A stretch of 64,000 bases of DNA from an uncultured Caulobacter sp. (GTDB lineage Bacteria > Pseudomonadota > Alphaproteobacteria > Caulobacterales > Caulobacteraceae): NCBI GenBank assembly GCA_913776195.1, contig CAJYMH010000021.1, positions 186,001 through 250,000 of the forward strand, given 5' to 3'. Below the pieces are notes generated by a model. It saw only the letters and a list, made by a program, of their open reading frames with translations. It was not told the DNA's origin and searched no databases. The translations under genes and the position numbers were made by a program. Shown piece by piece: positions 17,489 to 26,635 of the stretch (its first letter is position 1; every line of letters begins with the position of its first letter).

Positions 17489-18574
17489 ATGGCAGACGGC
17501 TCCGCTCACCTGACCTTCACCCCCGAGGTCGAGGCCCTTACCGCGCCCCTGTGGGAAAAGGTGAAGGCTCACGTCAGCCCGCTGGAATGGCGCCTTCACG
17601 CGCCGCTGATCGCCGAGATCAACCGGCTGAAGCGCGAGAAGAACGCCGCGATCCTGGCTCACAACTACATGACGCCCGAGATTTTCCACGGAGTCGGAGA
17701 CTTCGTGGGGGACAGCCTGGCCCTCGCCAAGGAAGCGGCCAAGTCCGACGCGGCCGTGATCATCCAGGCCGGCGTCCACTTCATGGCCGAGACCTCCAAG
17801 GTTCTGTCGCCGAACAAGAAGGTGCTGATCCCGAACCTGGAGGCCGGCTGCTCGCTCGCCTCGTCGATCACCGGCGCCGACGTGGCCCTGATCAAGCAGC
17901 GCTATCCGGGCATCCCGGTGGTCACCTATGTGAACACCACCGCCGACGTGAAGGCGCAGACCGACATCTGCTGCACCAGCGCCAACGCCGTGCAGGTGGT
18001 CGAATGGGCGGCCAAGGAATGGGGTACGGATCGCGTGATCCTGATCCCTGACGAGTTTCTGGCCCGCAACGTCGCCCGTCAGACGGACGTGAAGATCATC
18101 GCCTGGGCGGGCCGCTGCGAGGTGCACGAGCGCTTCACCGCCGAGGACATCCTGGAGATCAAGGCCGCCTATCCGGGCGCCGAGGTCCTGGCCCACCCCG
18201 AATGCCCGGCCGAGGTGCTGGAGGTGTCGGACTTCGCCGGCTCCACCGCCGCCATGAACGATTACGTGATCAACCGCAAGCCCAAGCAGGTGGTCCTGAT
18301 CACCGAATGCTCCATGGCCGACAACGTCGCCGCCGACGCGCCGGACACCGAGTTCGTCCGGCCCTGCAACCTGTGCCCGCACATGAAGCGGATCACCCTG
18401 CAGAACATCTATGACGCCCTGGTCAACGAGCAGTTCGAGGTGACGGTGGATCCCGCCATCGCCGACCGCGCGCGCCTGGCCGTGCAGCGCATGATCGACC
18501 TGCCGCCCCCGGCCCAGCCGGCCCGCTATGACCTGGTCAAGGCCCGCCACCACGTGGACGTGGAGCTGATCTAG
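17489..18574 (+). CDS. nadA: Quinolinate synthase A
   Basis: A [4Fe-4S] enzyme condensing iminoaspartate with dihydroxyacetone phosphate to quinolinate in de novo NAD synthesis. The 361 residues include the three conserved Cys regions: [21 protein letters not shown] and [12 protein letters not shown]. The early motif [20 protein letters not shown] is typical of NadA. I start at 17489 because a perfect AAGGAGG lies seven bases upstream. The open frame extends to 17378 but runs through the two operator palindromes and is not protein-like. It is first of a nadA-nadB-nadC set with a 26-base gap to nadB. Confidence 0.97.
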   Translation: MADGSAHLTFTPEVEALTAPLWEKVKAHVSPLEWRLHAPLIAEINRLKREKNAAILAHNYMTPEIFHGVGDFVGDSLALAKEAAKSDAAVIIQAGVHFMAETSKVLSPNKKVLIPNLEAGCSLASSITGADVALIKQRYPGIPVVTYVNTTADVKAQTDICCTSANAVQVVEWAAKEWGTDRVILIPDEFLARNVARQTDVKIIAWAGRCEVHERFTAEDILEIKAAYPGAEVLAHPECPAEVLEVSDFAGSTAAMNDYVINRKPKQVVLITECSMADNVAADAPDTEFVRPCNLCPHMKRITLQNIYDALVNEQFEVTVDPAIADRARLAVQRMIDLPPPAQPARYDLVKARHHVDVELI

Positions 18575-18600
18575 CTCCTGCTTATTGGATGGAGGTCCCC

Positions 18601-20127
18601 ATGGACCGCATCACGATCGACGGCCCGCTGATCCTGGGCGCGGGCCTCGCCGGCCTGACCGCGGCGCTGAAGGCGGCGCCGCGCCAAACCCTCGTGCTCA
18701 GCGCTTCGCCGCTGAACGAAGGCTGCTCCTCAGCCTGGGCGCAGGGCGGCATGGCCGCCGCCCTGTCGGGGGGCGACACGCCCCAGCAGCACGCCGCCGA
18801 CACCCTGGCTGCGGGGGCAGGCCTTTGCGATCCCGCCGCCGTCGATCTCCTGACCCGCGCGGGGCCGGAGGCGGTCCGCCGCCTCGCCGCCCTCGGCGCG
18901 CCCTTCGACCGCACTCCCGACGGCGGCTTCGCCCAGAGCCTGGAGGCCGCCCACGGCCGCGCCCGCGTCGCCCGCGTCGGCGGCGACGGCGCCGGCCGCG
19001 CCATCATGGCCTCGGTCATCGCCGCCGCCCAGGCCGCCGCCCACATCGAAATCCGCGAGAACGCCCGCGCCGTCGCCCTGCTGCAGGACGCCACCGGACG
19101 GGTGCGCGGCGCCCTAGTTCAACAGGCTGGGGTCGAACAGGCCGGCGCCCTGGTCGAGATCCGCGCCGCCGCCGTGGTCCTCGCCACCGGCGGGCTCGGC
19201 GGCCTCTATGCGGTGACCACCAATCCGCGAGCCGTTCGCGGCGAAGGGCTGGGCCTTGCCGCCTTGGCTGGCGCTCGGATCGGCGATCCCGAGTTCGTGC
19301 AGTTTCACCCCACGGCCATCGACATCGGCGCCGATCCCGCCCCCCTCGCCACCGAGGCGCTGCGCGGCGAAGGCGCCTTCCTGGTCGATGTGTTCGGCGA
19401 GCCGTTCATGACGCGCTACGACCCGCGCGGCGACTTGGCGCCCCGCGACGTTGTCGCGCGCGGCCTTCATGCGGAGCGGGCCGCCGGCCGCATGACCTTC
19501 CTCAACGCCATCGAGGCGGTCGGTCCGGCCTTCCCCCACGAGTTCCCGGCGGTGTTCGAGGCCTGCCGCGCCGGCGGCATCGATCCGCGCCGCGAGCTGA
19601 TCCCCGTCGCCCCGGCCGCCCATTACCACATGGGCGGGGTCTGGACGGACCTGGACGGCCGCACCTCCCTGCCCGGTCTGTTCGCGGCGGGTGAAGCCGC
19701 CTGCACGGGCGTCCATGGCGCCAATCGCCTGGCCTCGAACTCCCTGCTGGAAGCCGCTGTGTTCGGCGTCCGCGCGGGCGAGGCCGCTAGGGACGAAGCT
19801 CAGCCCACAACCGCGATTGTGGCCGCCGCCCCGAGCCCGGACCTGCCGGCGGCGGCGCTGAACCAACTGCGCATCGCCATGAGCCGCGACGCCGGCGTGG
19901 TCCGCGACGCCGACGGCCTCGCCCGCCTGTCCGGCCTGATCGAGGGGCTGGAACAGGCCCACGGCGCCGCCCCGGCCCTGATCGCCGCGCGTCTTGTCGC
20001 TACCGCCGCCCTGCAACGCCGGGAAAGCCGAGGCGGTCACTTCCGCGCCGACTTCCCCCTGGCGGCCGAGCCCGCCCGAACCATCATCCAGGGCGTATCC
20101 GCCCGCAGCCTGATCGCCGCCGAATGA
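18601..20127 (+). CDS. nadB: L-aspartate oxidase
   Basis: An FAD enzyme oxidising aspartate to iminoaspartate, the substrate of NadA. The 508 residues begin with the flavin motif LILGAGLAGLTAALKA and include the SSAWAQGGMAAALS stretch. FHPTAIDIGADPAPLATEALRGEGA is the succinate-dehydrogenase/aspartate-oxidase signature region, and the C-terminal part has GEAACTGVHGANRLASNSLLE. Two in-frame ATGs are possible; the second (18601) is chosen because a GGAGG sits six bases ahead of it. The stop overlaps the nadC start by four bases, so translation is coupled. Confidence 0.97.
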   Translation: MDRITIDGPLILGAGLAGLTAALKAAPRQTLVLSASPLNEGCSSAWAQGGMAAALSGGDTPQQHAADTLAAGAGLCDPAAVDLLTRAGPEAVRRLAALGAPFDRTPDGGFAQSLEAAHGRARVARVGGDGAGRAIMASVIAAAQAAAHIEIRENARAVALLQDATGRVRGALVQQAGVEQAGALVEIRAAAVVLATGGLGGLYAVTTNPRAVRGEGLGLAALAGARIGDPEFVQFHPTAIDIGADPAPLATEALRGEGAFLVDVFGEPFMTRYDPRGDLAPRDVVARGLHAERAAGRMTFLNAIEAVGPAFPHEFPAVFEACRAGGIDPRRELIPVAPAAHYHMGGVWTDLDGRTSLPGLFAAGEAACTGVHGANRLASNSLLEAAVFGVRAGEAARDEAQPTTAIVAAAPSPDLPAAALNQLRIAMSRDAGVVRDADGLARLSGLIEGLEQAHGAAPALIAARLVATAALQRRESRGGHFRADFPLAAEPARTIIQGVSARSLIAAE

Positions 20128-20966
20128 TCGCTCCGCTTCCCGACGTCTTGATCGACCCCATCGTCCGCGCCGCCCTGGCCGAGGACCTGGGGCGCGCCGG
20201 GGATGTCACCGCCATGGCGACCATCGACGCCGACGCCCGCCTGTCGGCCATCTTCGGCCTGCGCGCGGACGGCCACATCGCCGGCATGGCCTGCGCCCGC
20301 CTTGCCGTCCTGGCCATGGATCCGACGGCCCGCTTTGAGGCGCTCGTCGGGGACGGGACCGCCGCCAAGGCCGGAACAATCCTCGCCCGCGTCGAAGCCA
20401 ACGCCCGCGCTCTGCTGTCGGCTGAACGCACGGCCCTGAATCTGCTGTGCCGCCTATCCGGCGTCGCCACCCTGACGGCGGCCTATGTGGCGGCGGTAGA
20501 GGGTGCTGGGGCCCGCATTGTCGACACCCGCAAAACCACGCCGGGCCTGCGCGCCCTGGAGAAGTATGCCGTGCGCTGCGGCGGCGGGGTCAACCACCGC
20601 TTCGGCCTGGATGACGCCATCCTCATAAAGGACAACCACATCGCCGCTTGCGGCTCTGTGGGCGAGGCCGTCCGGCGCGCCCGCGCCTTCGCCGGCCACC
20701 TGATGAAGGTGGAGGTGGAGATCGACCGCCTGGATCAGCTGGAAGACGCGCTGGCACACGGGCCGGATGTGGTCATGCTCGACAACTTCAGCCTCGCCGA
20801 CCTGCGCGCGGCGGTCGCCCAGACCAAGGGACGCGCCGTTCTGGAAGCCTCCGGCGGCGTGAACCTGTCCACCGTGCGCGACATCGCGGCGACCGGCGTA
20901 GACGTGATCAGCGTCGGCGCCCTGACCCACTCGGCGCCCGTACTGGATATCGGCCTGGACGCCTAG
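20124..20966 (+). CDS. nadC: Quinolinate phosphoribosyltransferase (nicotinate-nucleotide pyrophosphorylase)
   Basis: Converts quinolinate and PRPP to nicotinate mononucleotide with loss of CO2, completing the pathway begun by NadA and NadB. The 280 residues show ALAEDLGRAGDVT at the start, SAERTALNLLCRLSGVATLT, and the phosphoribosyl-binding motifs DTRKTTPGLRALEKYAVRCG and GGGVNHRFGLDDAILIKDNH, with VEVEIDRLDQLEDAL and VMLDNFSLADLR further on. The ATG overlaps nadB by ATGA. It is last in the operon and convergent with the acyltransferase gene nine bases away. Confidence 0.98.
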   Translation: MIAPLPDVLIDPIVRAALAEDLGRAGDVTAMATIDADARLSAIFGLRADGHIAGMACARLAVLAMDPTARFEALVGDGTAAKAGTILARVEANARALLSAERTALNLLCRLSGVATLTAAYVAAVEGAGARIVDTRKTTPGLRALEKYAVRCGGGVNHRFGLDDAILIKDNHIAACGSVGEAVRRARAFAGHLMKVEVEIDRLDQLEDALAHGPDVVMLDNFSLADLRAAVAQTKGRAVLEASGGVNLSTVRDIAATGVDVISVGALTHSAPVLDIGLDA

Positions 20967-20975
20967 GGGCGCGCC

Positions 20976-22106
20976 TCAGATCGGGGTCGGATCCTGCGGT
21001 TTGGCCTTCGGCTTGCCGCGCAGCCAAGGGGCCAGTCGGTCCTGAATCGGCTGGTCCACGTACTTGTGGAACAGCCAGGCCACATACATCGAAACGGGAA
21101 AGGCCAGCCACCACAGGGCCCACTGCACGCCGAGCCAGATCGGCATCGCCCGCACCGCCGCATGCTGGGCGGTGAACCACAGGAAGCCGGTGAAGGTGTG
21201 GGTGATGAACAGGGCGAAGGACAGCTTCGCGGCCTCCTCGATGGCCTTCGAGGGCTTGGTCACCGGTAGGCGCCCCGCCCCCAGCACGATGGCCGCGATG
21301 CACAGGATCGACGCGAAATCGAACCGGCCGAACACCTGCAGGATCACCAGAATTCCAGCCCCGCCCCACAGCAGGGCGCGGGCCACGGGAATCGACGGCC
21401 AGCCCAGCTCCACCGCTCGCGCCAGGCATGCGCCCAGGGCGAACAGCGGCGCGGCGCGGAACAGCCCGTCATTGAATGGAAGATCATAGAGCGGTCGCCC
21501 CCACAGGCGCCACGCCAGCGTATTGAACGCCAGCACCCCCGCCAGGCCGAGCACCGGCAGCAGGAACGCCCAGCGCACGCTGGCCACGCCCCGCCACAGG
21601 AACGGGAACGCCGCGTAGCAGACGATCAAGGCCGACAGCGACCAGCTCGGGAGGTTCCAGCCGTCGCCGCCCTCGAACAGATGCCAGGCGTGGACCAGGA
21701 AGAATTGCAGGGGCAGGTCGTTCCAGACGAAGCGGGTCGGACTGTGGGCGTCCGTGCCCGTCCAGTTGAACACCGCCACCGTGCCCGCCAGGACGATCAG
21801 CACGATCGCGTGGGCGGGCCAGACGCGCATCACCCGCCGCAGCCAGAACCGCACCGCCGTCACCCGTCCGGCCAGCACCTGCGGGCCATAGGCGCGGCCC
21901 AGCACGTAGCCGGACAAGAGCAGAAAGAAATCGGTGGCCAGGAAGCCCCGCGCGAATACCGGATGCACCCGCCACAGCTTCCACGGACCTTCCGACCCGA
22001 AGTGGTAGAGAACGATCAGCAAGGCGGCCAGAAAACGCAGGGCGTCCAGCGCGCCGCCGCGGACGGCGGGGGAGACCTTGGAGTCGCTGGACGAAGACGC
22101 GTTCAC
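20976..22106 (-). CDS. Acyltransferase 3 family membrane protein (OafA/YrhL type)
   Basis: A polytopic membrane acyltransferase that probably O-acetylates a surface glycan or lipid. The 376 residues open RGGALDALRFLAALLIVLYH, the conserved RxxA-containing first helix of PF01757, and continue FFLLLSGYVLGRAYGP, the SGY(V/F)L motif. About ten hydrophobic segments are visible. No extra periplasmic SGNH domain is fused, since the length is standard. It is convergent with nadC and diverges from the dioxygenase gene with about 170 bases between. The acceptor is unknown; the nonulosonate cluster 9 kb away is a speculative link. Confidence 0.88.
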   Translation of the reverse strand: MNASSSSDSKVSPAVRGGALDALRFLAALLIVLYHFGSEGPWKLWRVHPVFARGFLATDFFLLLSGYVLGRAYGPQVLAGRVTAVRFWLRRVMRVWPAHAIVLIVLAGTVAVFNWTGTDAHSPTRFVWNDLPLQFFLVHAWHLFEGGDGWNLPSWSLSALIVCYAAFPFLWRGVASVRWAFLLPVLGLAGVLAFNTLAWRLWGRPLYDLPFNDGLFRAAPLFALGACLARAVELGWPSIPVARALLWGGAGILVILQVFGRFDFASILCIAAIVLGAGRLPVTKPSKAIEEAAKLSFALFITHTFTGFLWFTAQHAAVRAMPIWLGVQWALWWLAFPVSMYVAWLFHKYVDQPIQDRLAPWLRGKPKAKPQDPTPI

Positions 22107-22280
22107 GGCGCGTGCATGGCACAGGTCGCCCGGCGGCGAAACAGGCGAGAGGTCGCGACGGCGTCGGTGTGGCCGATATGGAACGGCCCACGCGCTCCGT
22201 CCCTGCGGAGTTGGGCTTGCGGCCGGGCGGCGGGCGCTCCATCTGTTACTGAAACAGTGTCAGATTGAGGTTTGTCGCTT

Positions 22281-23048
22281 ATGCCCCGCATGCCCGTTCT
22301 CTTCCTCGGCCATGGTTCGCCCATGAACGCGATCGAGGACAACGCCTGGTCGCGCGGTTGGACGAAGATCGGCGAAGCGCTTCCACGCCCCAAGGCGATC
22401 CTGATGATCTCCGCCCACTGGGAGACGCGCGGCGTCGCGGTCACCTCCGGGACCGCGCCCCACACCATCCATGACTTCTTCGGCTTTCCGCAGGCCCTGT
22501 TCGACGTACGCTATCCCGCGCCGGGCGATCCGGCCCTGGCCGCGCGCGTGGCCGAGCTGCTGTCGCCGGAGCCTGTGATCTTCGACGCCCAGCGCGGCTT
22601 TGACCACGGCAATTGGGGCGTGCTGATCGCCGCCTATCCGAAGGCCGACATCCCCGTGGTCCAGCTCAGCCTCGACCGCACCCGAACGCCGCAGGAGCAC
22701 TACGATCTGGCCCGCCGCCTGGCGCCCCTGCGCGACGAGGGCGTGCTGATCATCGGCAGCGGCGACATCGTCCACAACCTGCGCGCCGCTGATTTCCGAA
22801 AGCCCGAGGCCCCCGCCTGGGCCGCCCGCTTCAACGAGACCGCCAAGCGACTGATCGGGGCGGGCGAGCACGGCCCGCTGATCGACTACGCCAGCCTGGG
22901 CGAGGACGCGCTCGCCTCGATCAACAGCGCCGAGCACTACCTGCCCCTGCTCTACGTGGTGGCCGCCCAGCAGCCCGGCGATTCCGTCTCGTTCTTCAAC
23001 GACGACGTCTTCGCGGCGATCTCGATGACGAGCGTAAGGATAGGCTAG
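22281..23048 (+). CDS. LigB-type extradiol dioxygenase (YgiD/DODA family)
   Basis: A 255-residue member of the class III extradiol ring-cleavage dioxygenases, related to E. coli YgiD and plant DOPA 4,5-dioxygenase. The metal/catalytic residues fall in PVLFLGHGSPMNAIEDNAWS (His near residue 10), LMISAHWETRGVAV, TIHDFFGFP and RGFDHGNWGVL. A GAGG ten bases upstream supports ATG 22281; a nearby TTG at 22272 is less likely because it leaves no spacing. The physiological substrate is unknown: members cleave catecholic compounds such as DOPA or aminophenols. It is convergent with the isonitrile-hydratase-like gene, overlapping its stop by four bases. Confidence 0.92.
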   Translation: MPRMPVLFLGHGSPMNAIEDNAWSRGWTKIGEALPRPKAILMISAHWETRGVAVTSGTAPHTIHDFFGFPQALFDVRYPAPGDPALAARVAELLSPEPVIFDAQRGFDHGNWGVLIAAYPKADIPVVQLSLDRTRTPQEHYDLARRLAPLRDEGVLIIGSGDIVHNLRAADFRKPEAPAWAARFNETAKRLIGAGEHGPLIDYASLGEDALASINSAEHYLPLLYVVAAQQPGDSVSFFNDDVFAAISMTSVRIG

Positions 23049-23740
23049 ACCGCCTCCTTCAACCGCCGGGCCGCCTCCTCCGCGGCGGCCCGGCGCTCTT
23101 CCATCCCGTCCTCATAGATCGCCTTCACCCGCGCCAGCACCTTCGCCAGCGCCTTGTCTGGAGAACCGCTGTCGAAAGGCGGCTGCGGATCGTACTCCAC
23201 GCCCAGCTGCACCGCCTGAGCCACGCCGTCGCCGGCGATCTCGGCGATCAGGGTCAGGCCGAAATCGATGCCTGCCGTCACCCCGCCGCCGGTGATGAAC
23301 CGCCCGTCGCGCACCACACGCTCCGCCGTCGGAAACGCCCCGAACAGGGCAAGCTGATCCCGCCACGCCCAGTGACAACCCGCCCTCTTGCCGGTCAGCA
23401 GCCCCGCCGCCGCCAGGACCAGCGAGCCGGTGCAGACGGAGGTCACATATCTCGCGCCCCAGGCCAGACGCTTGATCTCGCCAAGGAAGGCGTCGTCGAG
23501 CATGGCCTGCGTCACGCCGAACCCGCCCGGCACGCACAGCACGTCGCAGGTCTCGATCTCGGTCAGCTTGCCCAAATTGCAGAAGGTCAGCCCTTCCGCG
23601 TCCACCGGCTTCCCGTCCAGAGAGGCTACCGTGACCTTCGCCCCTGGCAGGCGGCTGAGCACCTGATGCGGGCCGGTGAAATCCAGATGCGTGACACCGG
23701 GAAAGATCGCGAACACGATGTGGGTCTGCGGCAGCGGCAT
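23045..23740 (-). CDS. DJ-1/PfpI family protein, isonitrile hydratase-like
   Basis: A 231-residue protein like Pseudomonas InhA, which hydrates isonitriles to N-formamides. The fold starts HIVFAIFPGVTHLDFTGPHQ with a conserved Asp. The nucleophile elbow is YVTSVCTGSLVLAAAGLLTG with Cys followed by Thr, as in isonitrile hydratase, and CHWAWRDQL and ITGGGVTAGIDFGL follow. The start at 23740 has an AAGGAGG nine bases ahead, so the long upstream frame is excluded. It is divergent from a GlxA-like regulator that has the same fold at its N-terminus. The 85-base gap includes an imperfect dyad (ACCGT...ACGGT), and the regulator probably controls this gene. Confidence 0.88.
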   Translation of the reverse strand: MPLPQTHIVFAIFPGVTHLDFTGPHQVLSRLPGAKVTVASLDGKPVDAEGLTFCNLGKLTEIETCDVLCVPGGFGVTQAMLDDAFLGEIKRLAWGARYVTSVCTGSLVLAAAGLLTGKRAGCHWAWRDQLALFGAFPTAERVVRDGRFITGGGVTAGIDFGLTLIAEIAGDGVAQAVQLGVEYDPQPPFDSGSPDKALAKVLARVKAIYEDGMEERRAAAEEAARRLKEAV

Positions 23741-23825
23741 AACGGCCTCCTTGGTCGGGATTTGACGCCTCATTCTCCCTCGCATACCGTCGGTCCGAAA
23801 TGACATAGTTCCCTCGGATACGGTC

Positions 23826-24767
23826 ATGACACGGCGGCTCGGCTTCCTCATCTTCCCGAACTTCCAGATCCTCGACGCCACGGGACCCGTGGCCGCGTTC
23901 GAGATCGCCGCCCGCTTCAGGCCCGGCGCCTACAGCCTGAAGATGGTATCGCGGGACGGCGGCCTGATCCCCTCCTCCGCCGGGGTGATGATGGCCTCCG
24001 ACCGGTTCGACGAGGTCGGCCCGCTGGACACCCTGATCGTCGCCGGCGGCGAAGGCACGCGATCCCCCGCCATCTGCGAGCGCACCCTGGACTATGTGCG
24101 CGCCAGCGCCGCGGCGGCCCCACGCATCGCCAGCATCTGCTCTGGCGCTTACATCCTGGCCGCCGCCGGGCTGCTGGACGGCCGCCGCGCCACAACCCAC
24201 TGGCGCCGGACGCCGGATTTCCAGAAGCGCTTCCCCAATGTGAAGCTGCTGCCCGACCGCATCTTCGTGCAGGACGGCCCCATCTGGACCAGCGCCGGCA
24301 TCACCGCCGGCATCGACCTGGCCCTGGCCCTGATCGCTGCGGACCTTGGCGAGGAGGTCGCCCGCCAGACGGCGCAGGAGCTCGTCGTCTATCATCGCCG
24401 CCCCGGCGGCCAGTCGCAGTTTTCGGCCCTGCAAAGCCTCAAGGGCGGCGGCCGCTTCGACGGCCTGCTGGCCTGGGCGCGCGAGAACCTGACCGAGACC
24501 CTGTCGGTGGAGCAGCTGGCCGACCAGGCCGCCATGAGCCCTCGCCACTTCGCCCGCACCTTCACCAGCGCGGTGGGCGCCACACCGGCCAAGGCCATAG
24601 AGCGCCTACGGGTCGAAGCGGCCCGCGCGCTCCTCGACAGCGCGCCGCTGCAGGTGGAGGACGTGGCCCTGGAGACCGGCTTCGGCGATTCCGAGCGCAT
24701 GCGCCGCGCCTTCATCCGCGCCTTCGGGCAGCCGCCGCAGTCCCTGCGCCGCGCCGCCCGCGCTTGA
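23826..24767 (+). CDS. GlxA-family AraC-type transcriptional regulator with DJ-1 domain
   Basis: A 313-residue regulator. Residues 1-180 are a DJ-1/PfpI-like ligand-binding domain (LGFLIFPNFQILDATGPVAA, IASICSGAYILAAAGLLDG, SAGITAGIDLALALIAADLG). Residues about 210-313 are an AraC HTH domain with two helix-turn-helix motifs (LTETLSVEQLADQAAMSPRH and VEDVALETGFGDSERMRRAF). The sensor domain retains the Cys elbow but is presumed non-catalytic in this family. It is divergent from the isonitrile-hydratase-like gene, a classic regulator-target layout. The effector may be a nitrile, isonitrile or amine, which is inference from the neighbour. Confidence 0.92.
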   Translation: MTRRLGFLIFPNFQILDATGPVAAFEIAARFRPGAYSLKMVSRDGGLIPSSAGVMMASDRFDEVGPLDTLIVAGGEGTRSPAICERTLDYVRASAAAAPRIASICSGAYILAAAGLLDGRRATTHWRRTPDFQKRFPNVKLLPDRIFVQDGPIWTSAGITAGIDLALALIAADLGEEVARQTAQELVVYHRRPGGQSQFSALQSLKGGGRFDGLLAWARENLTETLSVEQLADQAAMSPRHFARTFTSAVGATPAKAIERLRVEAARALLDSAPLQVEDVALETGFGDSERMRRAFIRAFGQPPQSLRRAARA

Positions 24768-24820
24768 GGCCTTTCCACCGAACGCAGCGCGGCTAATCTC
24801 CCCTCGGGGATTGGGGGAGC

Positions 24821-25522
24821 ATGTTCATGATCGGAACCGAGAAGACCGAGGCTGATGCGGCCAAGCGGCTGGACGCCTTTGTCGACGCGGCCTTCGCCTT
24901 CGCCCTGACGCTGCTGATCATCACCGGCGGCTTGCCGCCCGCCACCATGGCCGATCTCGCCACGGCACTTGGGCGAATCCCGGCCTTCGCCGCCAGCTTC
25001 GCCCTGATCGTCCTGTTCTGGATGCAGCATCGGGCGTTCGGCCGGATCACCGCCCGCCGCGACGGCTGGGCCACGGGATTCAGCCTGGGCATCGTCTTCG
25101 TGATGCTGATCTACGTCTTCCCTCTGCGCCTGCTGGCCGAGGGGACGTTCCACTTCGTGTTCGGCCAGCGCCTGCCCGGGCGAGGCCTGATCACGTCCTT
25201 CGCCGACCTGCGGACGCTGTATGTGGTCTATGGCCTGGGCTTTGGCCTGCTGGCGGGGCTGTTCGCCGGCCTCTTCGCCGCCGCCCTGCGCGCGCCGGAT
25301 CTCACCGACGCCGGCCAGGTCGAGGCGCGCCTGACGGTGCGCATCTGGAGCGTGATCGCGGTCATCGGCCTGCTGTCGATCCTCGCCGCCGCCTTCGTGC
25401 CGATCCAGCTCGCCCCGTGGCTGCCTGGGTCGATCTACGGGGTCATCCCCCTCGCCGTCTGGCTCCTGGCCTCGCGCCAGTCGAAAACGGTCGCAAGAGC
25501 CCAGGCAGGAGCCGAAGCGTGA
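24821..25522 (+). CDS. TMEM175/DUF1211-family membrane protein
   Basis: A 233-residue membrane protein of the family whose characterised members are potassium channels lacking the usual selectivity filter. The signature in the first helix is RLDAFVDAAFAFALTLLIIT, a variant of the RxxxFSDG motif in which SDG is changed to VDA. About six hydrophobic segments follow, ending in WLPGSIYGVIPLAVWLLAS. Channel function cannot be assumed given the altered motif. A G-rich site lies just upstream of the ATG. Its stop is overlapped four bases (GTGA) by the GTG start of the DUF1697 gene. Confidence 0.82.
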   Translation: MFMIGTEKTEADAAKRLDAFVDAAFAFALTLLIITGGLPPATMADLATALGRIPAFAASFALIVLFWMQHRAFGRITARRDGWATGFSLGIVFVMLIYVFPLRLLAEGTFHFVFGQRLPGRGLITSFADLRTLYVVYGLGFGLLAGLFAGLFAAALRAPDLTDAGQVEARLTVRIWSVIAVIGLLSILAAAFVPIQLAPWLPGSIYGVIPLAVWLLASRQSKTVARAQAGAEA

Positions 25523-26058
25523 GCCGCCATATCGCCCTGCTGCGCGGGATCAACGTGGGCGGACGCGGCCTGCTCTCCATGGCCGACCTGCGCGCCCTGG
25601 CGGAAGGCCTCGGCTTCACGGAAGTGAGGACCCTGCTCCAGAGCGGCAACATGGTGTTCAACGCCCCCGGCGCCCCGATCGAGCTGGAGGACAAGCTCGA
25701 AGCGGCGATCAAGGCGCATGTCGGCCGCGAGGTGCTGGTGATGGTCCGCACGCCGGTGGAGTGGGCGGCGATGATTGACGCCAATCCCATGCCCGAGTTC
25801 GCCGCTGAACGGCCCAACCACTTCCAGATGTTCTTCATGAAGGCGCCGCTGGCCCAGTCGGCCTTCGACGCGTTCAGCGCCGCCCACGACGGTCCGGAAG
25901 ACCTGCGCCTCGCCGGCCGGGAGATCTACGCGAGCTTCCCGGACGGGATCGCGGATTCAAAACTGATGTCCAAGCCGCTGGACAAGCGGATCGGCGTCGC
26001 CACCACGGCGCGAAACTGGAACACCGTGCTCAAGCTGCGCGACGCCGCGGCGGCTTAA
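25519..26058 (+). CDS. DUF1697 family protein
   Basis: A 179-residue cytosolic protein of unknown function (PF08002). The family motif at the N-terminus is ALLRGINVGGRGLLSMADLR, followed by LLQSGNMVF, and the conserved end is LDKRIGVATTARNWNTVLKL. The start is GTG at 25519, overlapping the TMEM175-like stop, so the two are probably translated together. It is convergent with the DUF1003 gene, and their stop codons overlap in the palindrome TTAA. Family members are widespread but uncharacterised; a proposed nucleic-acid role is unproven. Confidence 0.9.
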   Translation: MSRHIALLRGINVGGRGLLSMADLRALAEGLGFTEVRTLLQSGNMVFNAPGAPIELEDKLEAAIKAHVGREVLVMVRTPVEWAAMIDANPMPEFAAERPNHFQMFFMKAPLAQSAFDAFSAAHDGPEDLRLAGREIYASFPDGIADSKLMSKPLDKRIGVATTARNWNTVLKLRDAAAA

Positions 26059-26576
26059 GCCGCGCCCAGCCGCTCCACCTTGGCCTCGACCCGTTCGACC
26101 ATGCCCGCCAGCTCCTCCGCCCGCAGGGCGTCCAGCCGGTCGTGCAGGCGCAAGATCTCCAGCTCCGCCCGCAGGTTGACCACGTAGTCGTGCTCAGCCG
26201 CCGACCGATCCCGCGCCGCCTGACGGTTCTGGCTCATCATGATGATCGGCGCCTGCAGCGCCGCCAGTGTCGACAGGATCAGGTTAAGGAAGATGAAAGG
26301 ATAGGGATCGAAGGCGTGACCCAACGGCTTCAGCAGCAGGTTGGCGCCCATCCACAGCAACAGTGCCGTCCCGAAGCCGAAGATGAAGCTCCAGGAGCCT
26401 CCCACGGCCGCCACCTTGTCGGCGAGGCCGTCCCAGAAGGCGGGCTTGTCCTGAACAAGGCGCGTCGGGGCCTCGTCGGCGATCAGGTCGATCACGCTGC
26501 GCTTCAGCGGCGACAGCTCGGTATAGGGCACGCTCAACAGTTCGCGGGAAAGGCGGTCTCGGATGGCGTCGGTCAT
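26055..26576 (-). CDS. DUF1003 family membrane protein
   Basis: A 173-residue protein (PF06210). After a soluble start come two transmembrane helices, about residues 55-77 (VGGSWSFIFGFGTALLLWMG) and 90-112 (PYPFIFLNLILSTLAALQAP). The conserved IIMMSQNRQAARDRSAAEHDY follows, then a coiled-coil-like tail rich in Glu, Leu and Arg (VNLRAELEILRLHDRLDALR). Function is unknown. The C-terminal tail should face the cytoplasm. It is convergent with the DUF1697 gene and followed upstream by a SleB paralogue on the same strand, about 60 bases away. Confidence 0.9.
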   Translation of the reverse strand: MTDAIRDRLSRELLSVPYTELSPLKRSVIDLIADEAPTRLVQDKPAFWDGLADKVAAVGGSWSFIFGFGTALLLWMGANLLLKPLGHAFDPYPFIFLNLILSTLAALQAPIIMMSQNRQAARDRSAAEHDYVVNLRAELEILRLHDRLDALRAEELAGMVERVEAKVERLGAA

Positions 26577-26635
26577 GCAGGTCTCCTGGCGGATGGGTCA
26601 TGGAGACACCACCCGCCAGGGGAAGCAATCGGCCT

